Positions 28,303-38,239 of a stretch of 40,359 nt of DNA are shown piece by piece. Under the pieces are notes generated by a model. The model worked only from the letters and a program-made list of their open reading frames with translations. It was not told the origin of the DNA and searched no databases. Location: assembly GCA_023252235.1 (NCBI GenBank), contig JAHEXH010000006.1, forward strand, positions 1 through 40,359, written 5' to 3'. Made by a program: the position numbers and the translations under genes. The stretch is from Nitrosotalea sp. (GTDB lineage Archaea > Thermoproteota > Nitrososphaeria > Nitrososphaerales > Nitrosopumilaceae). How positions within the stretch are numbered: the first letter of the stretch is position 1; each line of letters begins with the position of its first letter.

Positions 28303-29418
28303 TTAGGTCTTAAGATATTTGTTACTCTTTGGAAAAACTCCTATCACCTTACCATCAAAATCAAACATGATTACCTCGATCTCAAACTTGTTATCTGAAT
28401 ATTTTACAAGTTGTTTGTGAGCCTCTAAACAGACCATGTTGAAATAGTCAATTATGTTTCTTTCATTTATAATTTCAAATACATGCCTTGCAGTGTTTGC
28501 CTTTTTGATACTGTTTATGACATCTTGTGGTGCTCCACATCTTTTAGCCAAATCTGCAAGAAACTCCATGTCAACCTTTGAGCCCTTTACATGAGTCTGT
28601 TTTACACCCATTGCCATCTTTGCTAGCTTTCCAACAAATCCTGCAACATAGGCTTTCTTAATCTCCTTCTTTGCACAAACCTGGACAGTATATCCTGAAA
28701 AATCCCCCATCTGGACAAAACAGTGGTCTGGTAAATCAATTATCTTCCTTGAAAAATCCTCACTTCTTCCACCCGTTGTCAAAACAACAGTGTCATCTCC
28801 CATGGCTCTAGTAACCTCAATACTTTGTCTAATTGATGCAGCAAAAGATGCTGTAGAATATGGAACAACAATGCCACTTGTTCCTAGGATTGAAATGCCT
28901 CCAATGATTCCAAGTCTTGGATTGTCTGTCTTGAGAGCAAGCTCTCTTCCCTTTGGCACTGATATCATCACTTTGATTCCGTTTTTTACAAGAATATCTT
29001 TTGCTATCTCTAGAATGTTTTCTTTTATCATTTTTTTAGGAGTAGGATTTATGGCGGCAGCACCTATCTCTAATCCTAGTCCAGGTTTGGTAACTCTGCC
29101 AACTCCTTCTCCACCATCAATTTCTATCTCTCCAAGTTTTTCAGTCAGTGATACCTCTGTTATTATTTCAGCTCCATGGGTAACATCAGGATCATCTCCA
29201 CCGTCTTTTATCACCACACATATGGAATTACATTTACTAAATTCACAATTTTCAATTTTTATTCGAATCCGAGATTTTTTGGGTAAGGTAACATCAACAA
29301 AATCTGTTTTCTTTTGATCTATGATCGAAAGTATTGCAGCTTTTGCTCCAGCTGTTGCTGAAGTTCCTGTTGTAAAACCTGTTCTTAGTTTTCCCTTTGG
29401 TTTGTCTTCCTCTCCCAT
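28303..29418 (-). CDS. cbiD: Cobalt-precorrin-5B (C1)-methyltransferase
   Basis: KLRTGFTTGTSATAGAKAAILSI, VIKDGGDDPDVTHGAEI, GVGRVTKPGLGLEIGAAAINPTPKKMI. Confidence 0.94.
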   Translation of the reverse strand: MGEEDKPKGKLRTGFTTGTSATAGAKAAILSIIDQKKTDFVDVTLPKKSRIRIKIENCEFSKCNSICVVIKDGGDDPDVTHGAEIITEVSLTEKLGEIEIDGGEGVGRVTKPGLGLEIGAAAINPTPKKMIKENILEIAKDILVKNGIKVMISVPKGRELALKTDNPRLGIIGGISILGTSGIVVPYSTASFAASIRQSIEVTRAMGDDTVVLTTGGRSEDFSRKIIDLPDHCFVQMGDFSGYTVQVCAKKEIKKAYVAGFVGKLAKMAMGVKQTHVKGSKVDMEFLADLAKRCGAPQDVINSIKKANTARHVFEIINERNIIDYFNMVCLEAHKQLVKYSDNKFEIEVIMFDFDGKVIGVFPKSNKYLKT

Positions 29419-29457
29419 GGGATGACTTATTTTCTTACGTATTAATCCCTTATCAGA

Positions 29458-29898
29458 TCATTTCAATATGCTTGATAGAATTATCCAGAGAAAAATCACT
29501 CCTAACCCTACATATAGTATTAGATGGGTACTCATGGGGGATGACTTTTTTTCCTGATTATGGTCGTAATCTTGAGTTTCTTTTGCTCCAAACTCATGTC
29601 TGAATTCAGCAAAGTTTGATCCAAAATGAAATTCATCATTTGCTGTCTTATCGTATTTTTTCCAAAAATCGGAATATTTTGTGGCGACTTCGTTCTCTGA
29701 AATTTTTTCTTTCTTTTTTTCCTCGTTTCTTAACTGTTGATAAGCTTCTGTTATACTCTTGAATTTCTCTCCTTCACTATCATCTTTATTCCTGTCTGGA
29801 TGATATTTCAAAGAAAGTCGTCTGTATGCATTTTTTATCTCCTTTTGTGAAGCGCCTACTTGGACACCTAAAATCTGATGACAGTCTGCTATATTCAA
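29458..29898 (-). CDS. J-domain (DnaJ-like) protein with C-terminal transmembrane anchor
   Basis: [37 protein letters not shown] (HPD motif); C-terminal [20 protein letters not shown]. Confidence 0.87.
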   Translation of the reverse strand: MNIADCHQILGVQVGASQKEIKNAYRRLSLKYHPDRNKDDSEGEKFKSITEAYQQLRNEEKKKEKISENEVATKYSDFWKKYDKTANDEFHFGSNFAEFRHEFGAKETQDYDHNQEKKSSPMSTHLILYVGLGVIFLWIILSSILK

Positions 29899-29956
29899 CT
29901 ATGATATAATACGATAAAGACCAAAATTAATTTGTCGGCATTATTCATGTTTTTGT

Positions 29957-30826
29957 ATGAATCAAAGTAGGTCAGTCGTAATTACTGGTACAAATGGCTT
30001 TGTTGGAAAGAACGTAGGCAAGTTTCTCTCAAAAAATGGATTTCAGATTGTAGGTATAGTGCGTAAAGGGAAGAAAAAGACAGTAAATTTTGGGCGAGTA
30101 ATAACATCTAAAACCTTTTCTGAAAATAATCTTGTATCAAAACTAAAAGGTTGTGATGCACTATTACACTTTGTAGGTCAAGGAAGACAAACTGTAGATT
30201 CGGATTATGAGCAAGTAAATGTCTCTCTTACTAAAAATATCATTAATCTCTGTAAAAAAGCAAAAATAAAAAAAATAATTTACATTAGTGGTCTTGGAGT
30301 TGATGAATCCACCACACTTGGTTATTTTATATCCAAATACAAAGCCGAGCAAGAAATAATCCACTCTGGACTTGATTATACTATTCTTAGAGCATCATAT
30401 ATTATAGGAAAAGATGATCCTTTCTCAAAAAATCTACAAAGGCAAATAAAAAAAGGCAAAGTTGTAATTCCTGGCTCTGGTAATTATCGATTCCAGCCAA
30501 TTTTCATAGATGATGTATCTGATGTTGTTATGAAATCTATTACTGAAAATCTATTTTCAAATAAAATACTAGATTTGGTAGGACCTCAGATAATAAGCTA
30601 CAATACTTTTGTCAGGGAATTTATAGGTGGAAGGAAAATAAAGATAGAAAAAATTGACTTTGAATCCGCTTATCATGATGCTTTACATAATAAGGGTCCC
30701 TTTGGCATTGATGATCTAAGTATAATGATTGGTGATTATATTGGAAATTACAGAAGACTTGCAAGCCTTGCACAAATGAAATTTACAAAATATGGTGAGG
30801 TCTTAAAGTCCAGCGGCCTTTCTTAA
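29957..30826 (+). CDS. NAD(P)-binding epimerase/NDUFA9-like SDR protein
   Basis: [22 protein letters not shown] (GxxGxxG), YISGLGVDE...[29 protein letters not shown]. Confidence 0.83.
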   Translation: MNQSRSVVITGTNGFVGKNVGKFLSKNGFQIVGIVRKGKKKTVNFGRVITSKTFSENNLVSKLKGCDALLHFVGQGRQTVDSDYEQVNVSLTKNIINLCKKAKIKKIIYISGLGVDESTTLGYFISKYKAEQEIIHSGLDYTILRASYIIGKDDPFSKNLQRQIKKGKVVIPGSGNYRFQPIFIDDVSDVVMKSITENLFSNKILDLVGPQIISYNTFVREFIGGRKIKIEKIDFESAYHDALHNKGPFGIDDLSIMIGDYIGNYRRLASLAQMKFTKYGEVLKSSGLS

Positions 30827-31966
30827 AACTTCTGCCTTGTCTGTTTTTTCCCATGTAAATTCTGGCTCACTCCTTCCAAAATGTCCATAAGCTGCAGTCT
30901 TTCTATATATTGCACTCTTTAATTTTAACTGAGAAATAATAGCAGAGGGCCTCATGTCAAAATGCTTTCTTACTATATTTTCAATCTGTTCTTCAGGAAT
31001 TTTATTCGTATCAAATGTATTTACCATAAGAGAGACTGGTTCTGCCACTCCTATTGCATATGCAACCTGTACTTCACATTTGTCAGCAAGTCCAGCTGCA
31101 ACAACATTCTTTGCAATGTATCTGCACATGTAACATGCTGATCTGTCTACCTTTGATGGATCTTTTCCAGAAAAGGCGCCGCCTCCATGTCTTCCCATAC
31201 CGCCATATGTATCGACAATTATTTTTCTACCAGTAAGACCTGCATCTCCTGGAGGACCTCCTATGACAAATCTGCCAGTTGGATTAACATGAATTTTGAT
31301 CTTATCATCCCACAATTTTCCACAAACTGGTTTGATTACTTTTTCAATTATCTCTTTTCTGATCTGTTCATTTGTGATCTCAGGGGAATGCTGTGTTGAA
31401 ATTACAATAGCATCAATACGTTTTGGCTTACCATTATCATATTCTACTGTAACCTGAGACTTGCCATCTGGTCTAGCCCATGGAATCTCTTTTTTCTTTC
31501 TTGCATCGGCAAGACGTTTTGTTAACTTGTGTGCAAGTAAAATTGGCATAGGCATCAAATCTTCTGTCTCATTTGTTGCATATCCGAACATGAGACCTTG
31601 GTCTCCAGCCCCTTGATCTTTATTCTCATTGGCAGAAACTCCCATTGATATGTCGGGACTTTGCGCATGAAGTGAAATTAAAACACTGCAAGAATCTGCA
31701 TCAAAACCGTATTGCGGATTATCGTATCCTATCTCTCTAATAGTTTTTCTTACTACATCCTGTATGTCAAATCTTGCCTTTGATGTAACCTCACCAGCTA
31801 CTACGACAACACCTGTAGTGGTCAAAGTCTCTACTGCTACTCTTGAATCTGGATCTTGTTTTAGAAATTCATCCAAAATTGCATCAGATATTTGATCACA
31901 AATCTTGTCCGGATGACCCTCTGTAACTGATTCTGAAGTAAATAGGTAGCTTCTAGAAGAGGCCAT
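30803..31966 (-). CDS. metK: S-adenosylmethionine synthetase (canonical bacterial/eukaryotic-type MetK)
   Basis: [89 protein letters not shown]. Confidence 0.95.
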   Translation of the reverse strand: MASSRSYLFTSESVTEGHPDKICDQISDAILDEFLKQDPDSRVAVETLTTTGVVVVAGEVTSKARFDIQDVVRKTIREIGYDNPQYGFDADSCSVLISLHAQSPDISMGVSANENKDQGAGDQGLMFGYATNETEDLMPMPILLAHKLTKRLADARKKKEIPWARPDGKSQVTVEYDNGKPKRIDAIVISTQHSPEITNEQIRKEIIEKVIKPVCGKLWDDKIKIHVNPTGRFVIGGPPGDAGLTGRKIIVDTYGGMGRHGGGAFSGKDPSKVDRSACYMCRYIAKNVVAAGLADKCEVQVAYAIGVAEPVSLMVNTFDTNKIPEEQIENIVRKHFDMRPSAIISQLKLKSAIYRKTAAYGHFGRSEPEFTWEKTDKAEVLRKAAGL

Positions 31967-31977
31967 AACTGATTTTC

Positions 31978-32223
31978 CTATAACTCATTTTCTAATTTTA
32001 TGAAAAGTACGTTGTTTCCTCTAACTATAACTCTGCCGTAGTTTGCAATTATTTTACCATTGCTTATCTCTTCAGCATCTGTCATGATTAGATTCATGTA
32101 TGAATCTACATTGTTCATTTTACCTTTGTATTCTATTTCACTTTTTAGTCTGACTGTAACTTTTTTGTTAATGCCCTTTTGAAGTGTAGTTAAAGGTCTT
32201 TTTGGAGTTGCTGCTTGTGACAA
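31978..32223 (-). CDS. Sm-like (LSm/SmAP) RNA-binding protein
   Basis: [31 protein letters not shown] ... [16 protein letters not shown]: Sm1/Sm2 motifs. Confidence 0.92.
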   Translation of the reverse strand: MSQAATPKRPLTTLQKGINKKVTVRLKSEIEYKGKMNNVDSYMNLIMTDAEEISNGKIIANYGRVIVRGNNVLFIKLENEL

Positions 32224-32298
32224 TCACAAATCACTTGTCACCACTGCTTGAAATAGGGAATAAAAGCCTTCCCGATCATCCCTTATACTCTTTAATTT

Positions 32299-32970
32299 GT
32301 GATAATTTCTAGATTAAAATTGATTTCAACTGGTCTTCTAGGACTTGATGAACTACTTGGGGGTGGCATAGTAGCTGGTACGATAATCGATATTTTTGGA
32401 CCAGGAGGAAGTGGAAAAACACAACTTGCAATGCAAATTTCTCTAAATTCGTTACAAGATGGAATCGTATTGTATCAAGATACTACGGGTGGATTTAGAC
32501 CGGAAAGGATGTTACAGCTAATCAAACTAAAAGATTTGCAATCTTCACTTCTTGATAACATGATTATAGCAAGAATCACAAATACCGCAGAACAATTTGA
32601 GTATGTAAAAAAAATATCTGAGCTGAGACCTAAATTAGTTGTAATAGAGAACATAACTGATCTGTTTACATTTGAATATTCTAGAGAAACAAATTCCCTT
32701 GAAAAACATGTTAGATTTATGGAGTATATGCATTTGCTCAGTATGACCTCGATTAATACAAGGATTCCAATAATTGTAACTAATATTGTAAGAAGCTCAG
32801 ATGATCAGGAAATTGAATCCCTGAATAAATCAATTAGCATGTTTACTCACAAGAAAATCAAACTTCAAAAAGACGGACAAGTATACAAGGCTCAAGTATT
32901 GCCTTCATTTGGAAAAAAGAAAGAGATAGTATACAAGATAACTGAAGCAGGACTGGCAGAATTATCTTAA
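32299..32970 (+). CDS. RecA/RadA-superfamily ATPase, RadB-like
   Basis: STGLLGLDELLGGGIVAGTIIDIFGPGGSGKTQLAMQIS (Walker A), LVVIENITDLF; GTG start. Confidence 0.82.
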   Translation: MIISRLKLISTGLLGLDELLGGGIVAGTIIDIFGPGGSGKTQLAMQISLNSLQDGIVLYQDTTGGFRPERMLQLIKLKDLQSSLLDNMIIARITNTAEQFEYVKKISELRPKLVVIENITDLFTFEYSRETNSLEKHVRFMEYMHLLSMTSINTRIPIIVTNIVRSSDDQEIESLNKSISMFTHKKIKLQKDGQVYKAQVLPSFGKKKEIVYKITEAGLAELS

Positions 32971-32992
32971 CCTATTTATCACTGTGGTAATA

Positions 32993-33130
32993 ATGGTGGA
33001 CATGGCAGGAATTTTTGATTATATACCAATTATCTCTGTTGTTTTATTTGGTATAGGTTTAGTTGGTGTAATGGTATACGAGCGATCTAGAACAAGACAA
33101 AGCAAAGAACCCGAGTCATCTACTACTTGA
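32993..33130 (+). CDS. Unannotated 45-aa single-TM microprotein overlapping the 5' end of the helicase frame
   Basis: Manual translation MVDMAGIFDYIPIISVVLFGIGLVGVMVYERSRTRQSKEPESSTT*; one hydrophobic helix followed by a basic stretch. Confidence 0.55.
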   Translation: MVDMAGIFDYIPIISVVLFGIGLVGVMVYERSRTRQSKEPESSTT

Positions 33131-33221
33131 GTTAGAAAAAAAATTTCGTAGTCTTGGTTTTGAAAGTTTAACTGAGATACAAAAGAAGGCTGTTCCTATA
33201 ATATTTCAAAAGATTGACTCG

Positions 33222-35825
33222 TTGGTAATTGCACCAACGGGTTCTGGAAAGACTGAGACTGCAGTAATTCCTATCTTTGCACGAGTTGCAAAATCTAAAA
33301 AACAAGACAAAATAAAAATACTTTACGTCACTCCACTTCGCGCACTCAATAGGGACGTCTTTAAGAGAATTATTCATTATGCTGAAACCGAGGGTCTTCG
33401 AATCGAGGTAAGACATGGAGACACATCACAATCAATGAGGCGAAAGATAAATCTCTCACCGCCTGACATATTGATAACCACACCTGAAACGATCATAATT
33501 CTGTTAACACAAGTTGGAATGCTAAAGGCTCTTGATGAGCTTGAATGGATAGTATTAGATGAAGTACACGAACTTTTAGGGAACGAAAGAGGTGCACAAC
33601 TTTCACTTAGTCTTGAAAGACTGCAGGCAAACACCAAATATCCAATTACAAGAGTAGGACTTTCTGCAACAGTAGGAAATATCGGAGAAGCTGCCAAGTT
33701 TGTAGTTGGAACAAAAAGAAAGTGTAGGATAATTGAAGATCACTCAATTAGAAAGTATGATGTTGAGGTAAAATACATCGAAGGTACAATCACAGATGTA
33801 GTAGACCATATCATAGATTATGTCACAAAAAATTATCCATCTTCTCCGGTATTGTTATTTACTAACACTAGGGGCGAATCTGAATATCTTGCATCAGTTC
33901 TAAAGGAGAGATCTAGTCTTGCAATAGAGTTACACCATGGTTCTCTTTCTCAACAGGTTCGTGAAGAAACTGAAGAAACACTCAAGGAAGGAAAACCTGG
34001 AATAGTTGTTTGTACTTCATCGCTTGAGCTTGGCCTTGATATCGGCTCTGTCGAACTTGTGATTCACTATGGATCTCCAAGACAAGTATCAAAGCTTATG
34101 CAAAGAATTGGACGAAGCAGACACACAAGAGGATCTTCTGCAAAAGGGCTGATTGTAACAAACAATCCTGACGATGAAATTGAAGCTCTTGCAATTTTAG
34201 AGCGTGTCAAGGAAAAATCTATAGAGGATCAGATAGTTCACGACGGGGCACTAGACGTTCTTGCACATCACCTAGTTGGAATGACCATGCAATTTGGCAA
34301 AGTCTCACTTGACTTTGCACTAAATATGGTGACACAGGCATATTCATTTAGAAACATAACTGCCCAAGAACTTCTTGCAGTACTTGAGGTTCTACATAAT
34401 GGTTCGATTATTTATCTAGACAAAGAAGAGATGACATTTACAAAAAAAGGTCGTTCATTTAGATATTATTTTGAGAATCTCTCAACAATTCCTGACATTT
34501 TAAAATTCAAAGTGTTTGATACTGTATCCAAGAAGATAATCGGCAGCCTTGACCAGAGGTTTGTAGGAGATAATGGGGAACAAGGCAGTGTATTTGTGTT
34601 GAGAGGCATGCAATGGCGAATTCTAAACGTAGATGATAAATCTCTTAAAGTAAACGTAGAGCCTATCCAGTCTGCTGGAATAAACGTGCCATATTGGGAA
34701 GGTGAGAACATTCCAGTTGATTACGCTACGGCAAAAAAAGTCGGCATGGTCAGAACCAAAACAATTGTCACACATTTTACAAATAAAATAATTGATAACC
34801 TAAAACTGGATATCATTCCAGATGAACAAAATATTGTTGTGGAATCCCAAAGAGCAAGAAATACTATAGTAATACATTCTTGCTTTGGAACTAGAATCAA
34901 TTCCACACTTGCAATGTTGCTCTCTGCAATGCTCTCTGCAAAAAGTGGATATCTTGTGGACTCTAGGTCTGACGCTTACAGGATTATGCTTTCATCAAAT
35001 GGAAGGCTGTTGGAAAAAGCCGTTCTTGATACTCTTGTGGATGACTATAACCTTCAGGAAATTGTTCAAGCCTCACTTGCTGGAACACATAATGTAAACT
35101 GGAGAACCTGGTGTGTAGCAAAAAAGTTTGGAATTGTCGGAAGAGAGGCAGTTTATGACAGAAAATCTGCAAGATTTCTATATGAAAGATATTCAAAAAC
35201 TGCACTGGCCCAAGAAGCACTCCGTGAACTATTCCATGACAAGTATGATCTACAAAATACCTCTCAAGTATTGGAAAATATACGATCTAAACATGTACAA
35301 ATAAAATGGATTGAAGTGGACATCTTTTCAAAATTAGCTGAACCCATTTTAGATCATACTACAAAGTATTATGCATCTCCTGCAAATATTGACAAGGGAA
35401 TACTGGATTTGGTCAAGTCCAGACTGCTCAAGACAAGACATAGGCTAGTCTGTGTCAGATGCGGCAAGTGGGAAAAAGTGGTAGAGACAAACCAGATAAA
35501 CGAGATTCCATCGTGTCCCTATTGCAAATCACGGCAGGTATCTGCTACTTTTTATTCGGATTATGATCTGCCAAAGATAGTACAAAAAAAGATCGCAGGT
35601 AAAAAAATAACTACGGAGGAAAATCACAAGTTTTCAAGAGCCTGGAAGGTATCATCACTTCTTGCAAATTTTGGCAAGACTGCACTTGTGGTAATGTCAG
35701 GATATGGTGTAGGAGCCGATACTGCTGCACGAATACTACGAAACATGGTTGGTGAAGAAGAACTCTACAAGCAAATTTACGAAGCAGAAAGACAATATGT
35801 AACTACTAGAGGCTTTTGGGACTAG
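33222..35825 (+). CDS. Lhr-like superfamily 2 helicase (true 5' end uncertain; coding frame extends upstream to about 33072)
   Basis: VIAPTGSGKTETA, VLDEVHELLGNERGAQLSLSLERL, GLSATVGN, SLELGLDIGSVELVIHYGSPRQVSKLMQRIGRSRH. Upstream in frame without stop: ...LLLELEKKFRSLGFESLTEIQKKAVPIIFQKIDS. Confidence 0.88.
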   Translation: MVIAPTGSGKTETAVIPIFARVAKSKKQDKIKILYVTPLRALNRDVFKRIIHYAETEGLRIEVRHGDTSQSMRRKINLSPPDILITTPETIIILLTQVGMLKALDELEWIVLDEVHELLGNERGAQLSLSLERLQANTKYPITRVGLSATVGNIGEAAKFVVGTKRKCRIIEDHSIRKYDVEVKYIEGTITDVVDHIIDYVTKNYPSSPVLLFTNTRGESEYLASVLKERSSLAIELHHGSLSQQVREETEETLKEGKPGIVVCTSSLELGLDIGSVELVIHYGSPRQVSKLMQRIGRSRHTRGSSAKGLIVTNNPDDEIEALAILERVKEKSIEDQIVHDGALDVLAHHLVGMTMQFGKVSLDFALNMVTQAYSFRNITAQELLAVLEVLHNGSIIYLDKEEMTFTKKGRSFRYYFENLSTIPDILKFKVFDTVSKKIIGSLDQRFVGDNGEQGSVFVLRGMQWRILNVDDKSLKVNVEPIQSAGINVPYWEGENIPVDYATAKKVGMVRTKTIVTHFTNKIIDNLKLDIIPDEQNIVVESQRARNTIVIHSCFGTRINSTLAMLLSAMLSAKSGYLVDSRSDAYRIMLSSNGRLLEKAVLDTLVDDYNLQEIVQASLAGTHNVNWRTWCVAKKFGIVGREAVYDRKSARFLYERYSKTALAQEALRELFHDKYDLQNTSQVLENIRSKHVQIKWIEVDIFSKLAEPILDHTTKYYASPANIDKGILDLVKSRLLKTRHRLVCVRCGKWEKVVETNQINEIPSCPYCKSRQVSATFYSDYDLPKIVQKKIAGKKITTEENHKFSRAWKVSSLLANFGKTALVVMSGYGVGADTAARILRNMVGEEELYKQIYEAERQYVTTRGFWD

Positions 35826-37219
35826 TTCTTTCGTGTTATTACAGAATAGGGAGTCAAAAATAACTCTGTTCTTGCCTCAAGACCTGATTTTGCATTGACT
35901 GCAGTTACTGTAATTATCTCTCCCTGAGTAAATTGCTCCAAGAGTCTTGCCTGTGATCTCCAACCCTTGAGCCATATTTGCCCAGTGTCGTCTTCGATGA
36001 ATGTTTCAGATAACAAAACAGTTTCACCTGTCTTTGTCTGAATCTCTCGCTTTTCTGGAGACTTTAGAATTATTGCTTCAACACAATACAGTGTATCAGC
36101 TGGCTTGATTTCCTTTATCTTTGTTCTAATCTCTGATAATGTTGGAATATTTTGATCATCTATTTTTCTTACAAAAGAATCGCCTTCAAGTGTAACGGAA
36201 TTTCCATATACCTTTGATGGCATACATTCTATGACATCTCCTAAAACAAGTTCTTTTGTCAGTGATGCTGTGTCAGTAATACTAACAAGTTTCTTGTCTT
36301 GTCTTGCACCTAGGATCAATGTATTTCCAGAATCACTTTTTGTAATAGATAAAATTCTCATAACAATTGGTTGTATTTCGGATGCTCCTTCTATCTCTAC
36401 TACGGTTCCTTCGTCTCCATGAATCTCAAGCCCCATCTGACCTGTCTTTGTTTTTACTCCTATCAATCTGGTCTTGGCTCCAGATGTTATCATCTTTGGT
36501 ATGGTACTTTCATCCTTGTTCCACAAAACTACTCGTAGAATTGTCCCATCTTTTCCCTTAAGTCTGAGCTGTACTGATTTCCCAGGCTCTCCTTTGAAAT
36601 TTGTAAACTCCAAAGTCCGTATGTTTCCATCAAGAATGCCGGTAACTACAAGATTTTGCTGATTTTCTTTTACGCTGCTTACATCGTCTGTTATGGCATC
36701 AAGAGACGGAATATTACTTTGAGTACCATTAGATTCAATGGTGGAACCGGAACCTACATTGATTATGGGGTTTCCCCTCATGTCTGACTTTACATAAGCC
36801 TTGATTATTTTGACCAGATCTCCTGGTTTTAGATTTTCAATACCTGGAAGATTTGCCTTTTCATCCCACAACTTTACCTGAGCTCTTGAATCTCCATCAT
36901 AGACTGTCATTGTTCTTAACAGAAACTGGGAACCGTCTTTGCGCGAAAACTGTCTTACTGGATACACATTCATGACTCGGGTGGCAAGTGTTATCTCTTT
37001 TGCACCAACGTAGAGATCTTTGAGACCCATCTCTACTTTTAGTGGTTCATTTAATGAAACACCAAGATCGGATGCTATCAAAAAGAGTGCACCCTGGTCT
37101 GTTAGATAACCTGCACCGATCTTTTCCTTTTTTTTCTGTATCATTTCCTCGATCTGCACTCTTGAGAGATCGGGTTTCTGCTCCAATAGTTTGTTTAACA
37201 ATGAATCAAATTCTGACAA
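35822..37219 (-). CDS. Replication protein A-like single-stranded DNA-binding protein with multiple OB folds
   Basis: Repeated OB-fold-like segments (FLLRTMTVYDGDSRAQVKLWDEKANLPGIENLKPGDLVKIIKAYVKSDMRGNPIINVG; VQLRLKGKDGTILRVVLWNKDE; WLKGWRSQARLLEQFTQGEIITV). Confidence 0.83.
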   Translation of the reverse strand: MSEFDSLLNKLLEQKPDLSRVQIEEMIQKKKEKIGAGYLTDQGALFLIASDLGVSLNEPLKVEMGLKDLYVGAKEITLATRVMNVYPVRQFSRKDGSQFLLRTMTVYDGDSRAQVKLWDEKANLPGIENLKPGDLVKIIKAYVKSDMRGNPIINVGSGSTIESNGTQSNIPSLDAITDDVSSVKENQQNLVVTGILDGNIRTLEFTNFKGEPGKSVQLRLKGKDGTILRVVLWNKDESTIPKMITSGAKTRLIGVKTKTGQMGLEIHGDEGTVVEIEGASEIQPIVMRILSITKSDSGNTLILGARQDKKLVSITDTASLTKELVLGDVIECMPSKVYGNSVTLEGDSFVRKIDDQNIPTLSEIRTKIKEIKPADTLYCVEAIILKSPEKREIQTKTGETVLLSETFIEDDTGQIWLKGWRSQARLLEQFTQGEIITVTAVNAKSGLEARTELFLTPYSVITRKN

Positions 37220-37288
37220 TCAAGTCCTGATAGAAAGTGTATCATATAAAATTTCAGTAGATAAATTAGTGGGGAAAAAAGATCGCTC

Positions 37289-38239
37289 TTGTTGTATTGT
37301 ATAGAAGCAAGATCACTTTTAAAATCATATGGAAATTTTACTGCGGTTGATGGTATAGATCTGAGAGTACAATCAGGTAAAATATTTGGATTTTTGGGGC
37401 CAAATGGTGCAGGAAAGACTACTACCATGAAACTTTTGACTACACTGATTCCCCCAACTGGAGGACAAATGAATATCCTTGGAATTGATGCAATAAAATC
37501 ACCACTTGAAGTGAGAAAAAAGATTGGGGTAGTATTACAACAACCAAGCTACGAGCCTACTCTTAGTGTTGAAAAATCACTTGAAAAATATGGCATGATG
37601 TGGAATGTAGAGAAAAAGATCAGAAAGGAACGTGTGGAAGAATTACTCTCTGCATTTGATCTTGTAGAAATTAGAAAAAAGAAAAATGATGATATCTCAA
37701 TAGGACAGAGGAGAAGAGTCCAGGTTGCACGTGAATTTATGCACGATATGGAGTTATTGTTTTTAGACGAGCCTACGGTAGGTCTTGACCCATCTGCAAG
37801 AAGGGGCTTGCTTGATTATATCAAAGTAAAAGTAAAAGATGGTCTTACGATATTTTTTACCACTCATATTTTAGAGGAGGCAGAATACCTTTGTGATGAT
37901 ATAGCAATAATAAACAAGGGAAAGATAATCGCAGTTGATACTCCTGAAGATCTAAAAAACAAGTTTGGAAGAGAAAAAACTATCAAAATCCATATATCTG
38001 AACAAAAAAATGTATCTGCTCTCTTATCTGAGATACAAGACTGTAAAATTGAATATAACTCTGGTATAATTACAGTCCATTCAAATAAATCAGAACTAGT
38101 CCTACAAAATATCTTGCAAATACTTGCCTCAAATCACATTCCAGTAGAAGACCTAAGTGTAGTGCCTACAAGCTTGGAAGAGATATTTCTTTCAGTGGTG
38201 AAAAACTCTAATGCATCCAATAATTCGTCTGGTCAATAG
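37289..38239 (+). CDS. ABC transporter ATP-binding protein (DrrA-like)
   Basis: FGFLGPNGAGKTTTMKLLTTLIPPTGG, ISIGQRRRVQVAREFMHDMELLFLDEPTVGLDPSARR; TTG start. Confidence 0.93.
   Translation: MLYCIEARSLLKSYGNFTAVDGIDLRVQSGKIFGFLGPNGAGKTTTMKLLTTLIPPTGGQMNILGIDAIKSPLEVRKKIGVVLQQPSYEPTLSVEKSLEKYGMMWNVEKKIRKERVEELLSAFDLVEIRKKKNDDISIGQRRRVQVAREFMHDMELLFLDEPTVGLDPSARRGLLDYIKVKVKDGLTIFFTTHILEEAEYLCDDIAIINKGKIIAVDTPEDLKNKFGREKTIKIHISEQKNVSALLSEIQDCKIEYNSGIITVHSNKSELVLQNILQILASNHIPVEDLSVVPTSLEEIFLSVVKNSNASNNSSGQ

Noticed and set aside
33136-33143. Indel in the A8 run as the explanation for the missing helicase start
   Set aside because: Shifting frame at this run does not expose a nearby start: both alternative frames hit stops (TGA 33128-33130, TAG 33133-33135) just upstream without an intervening start codon that would help.
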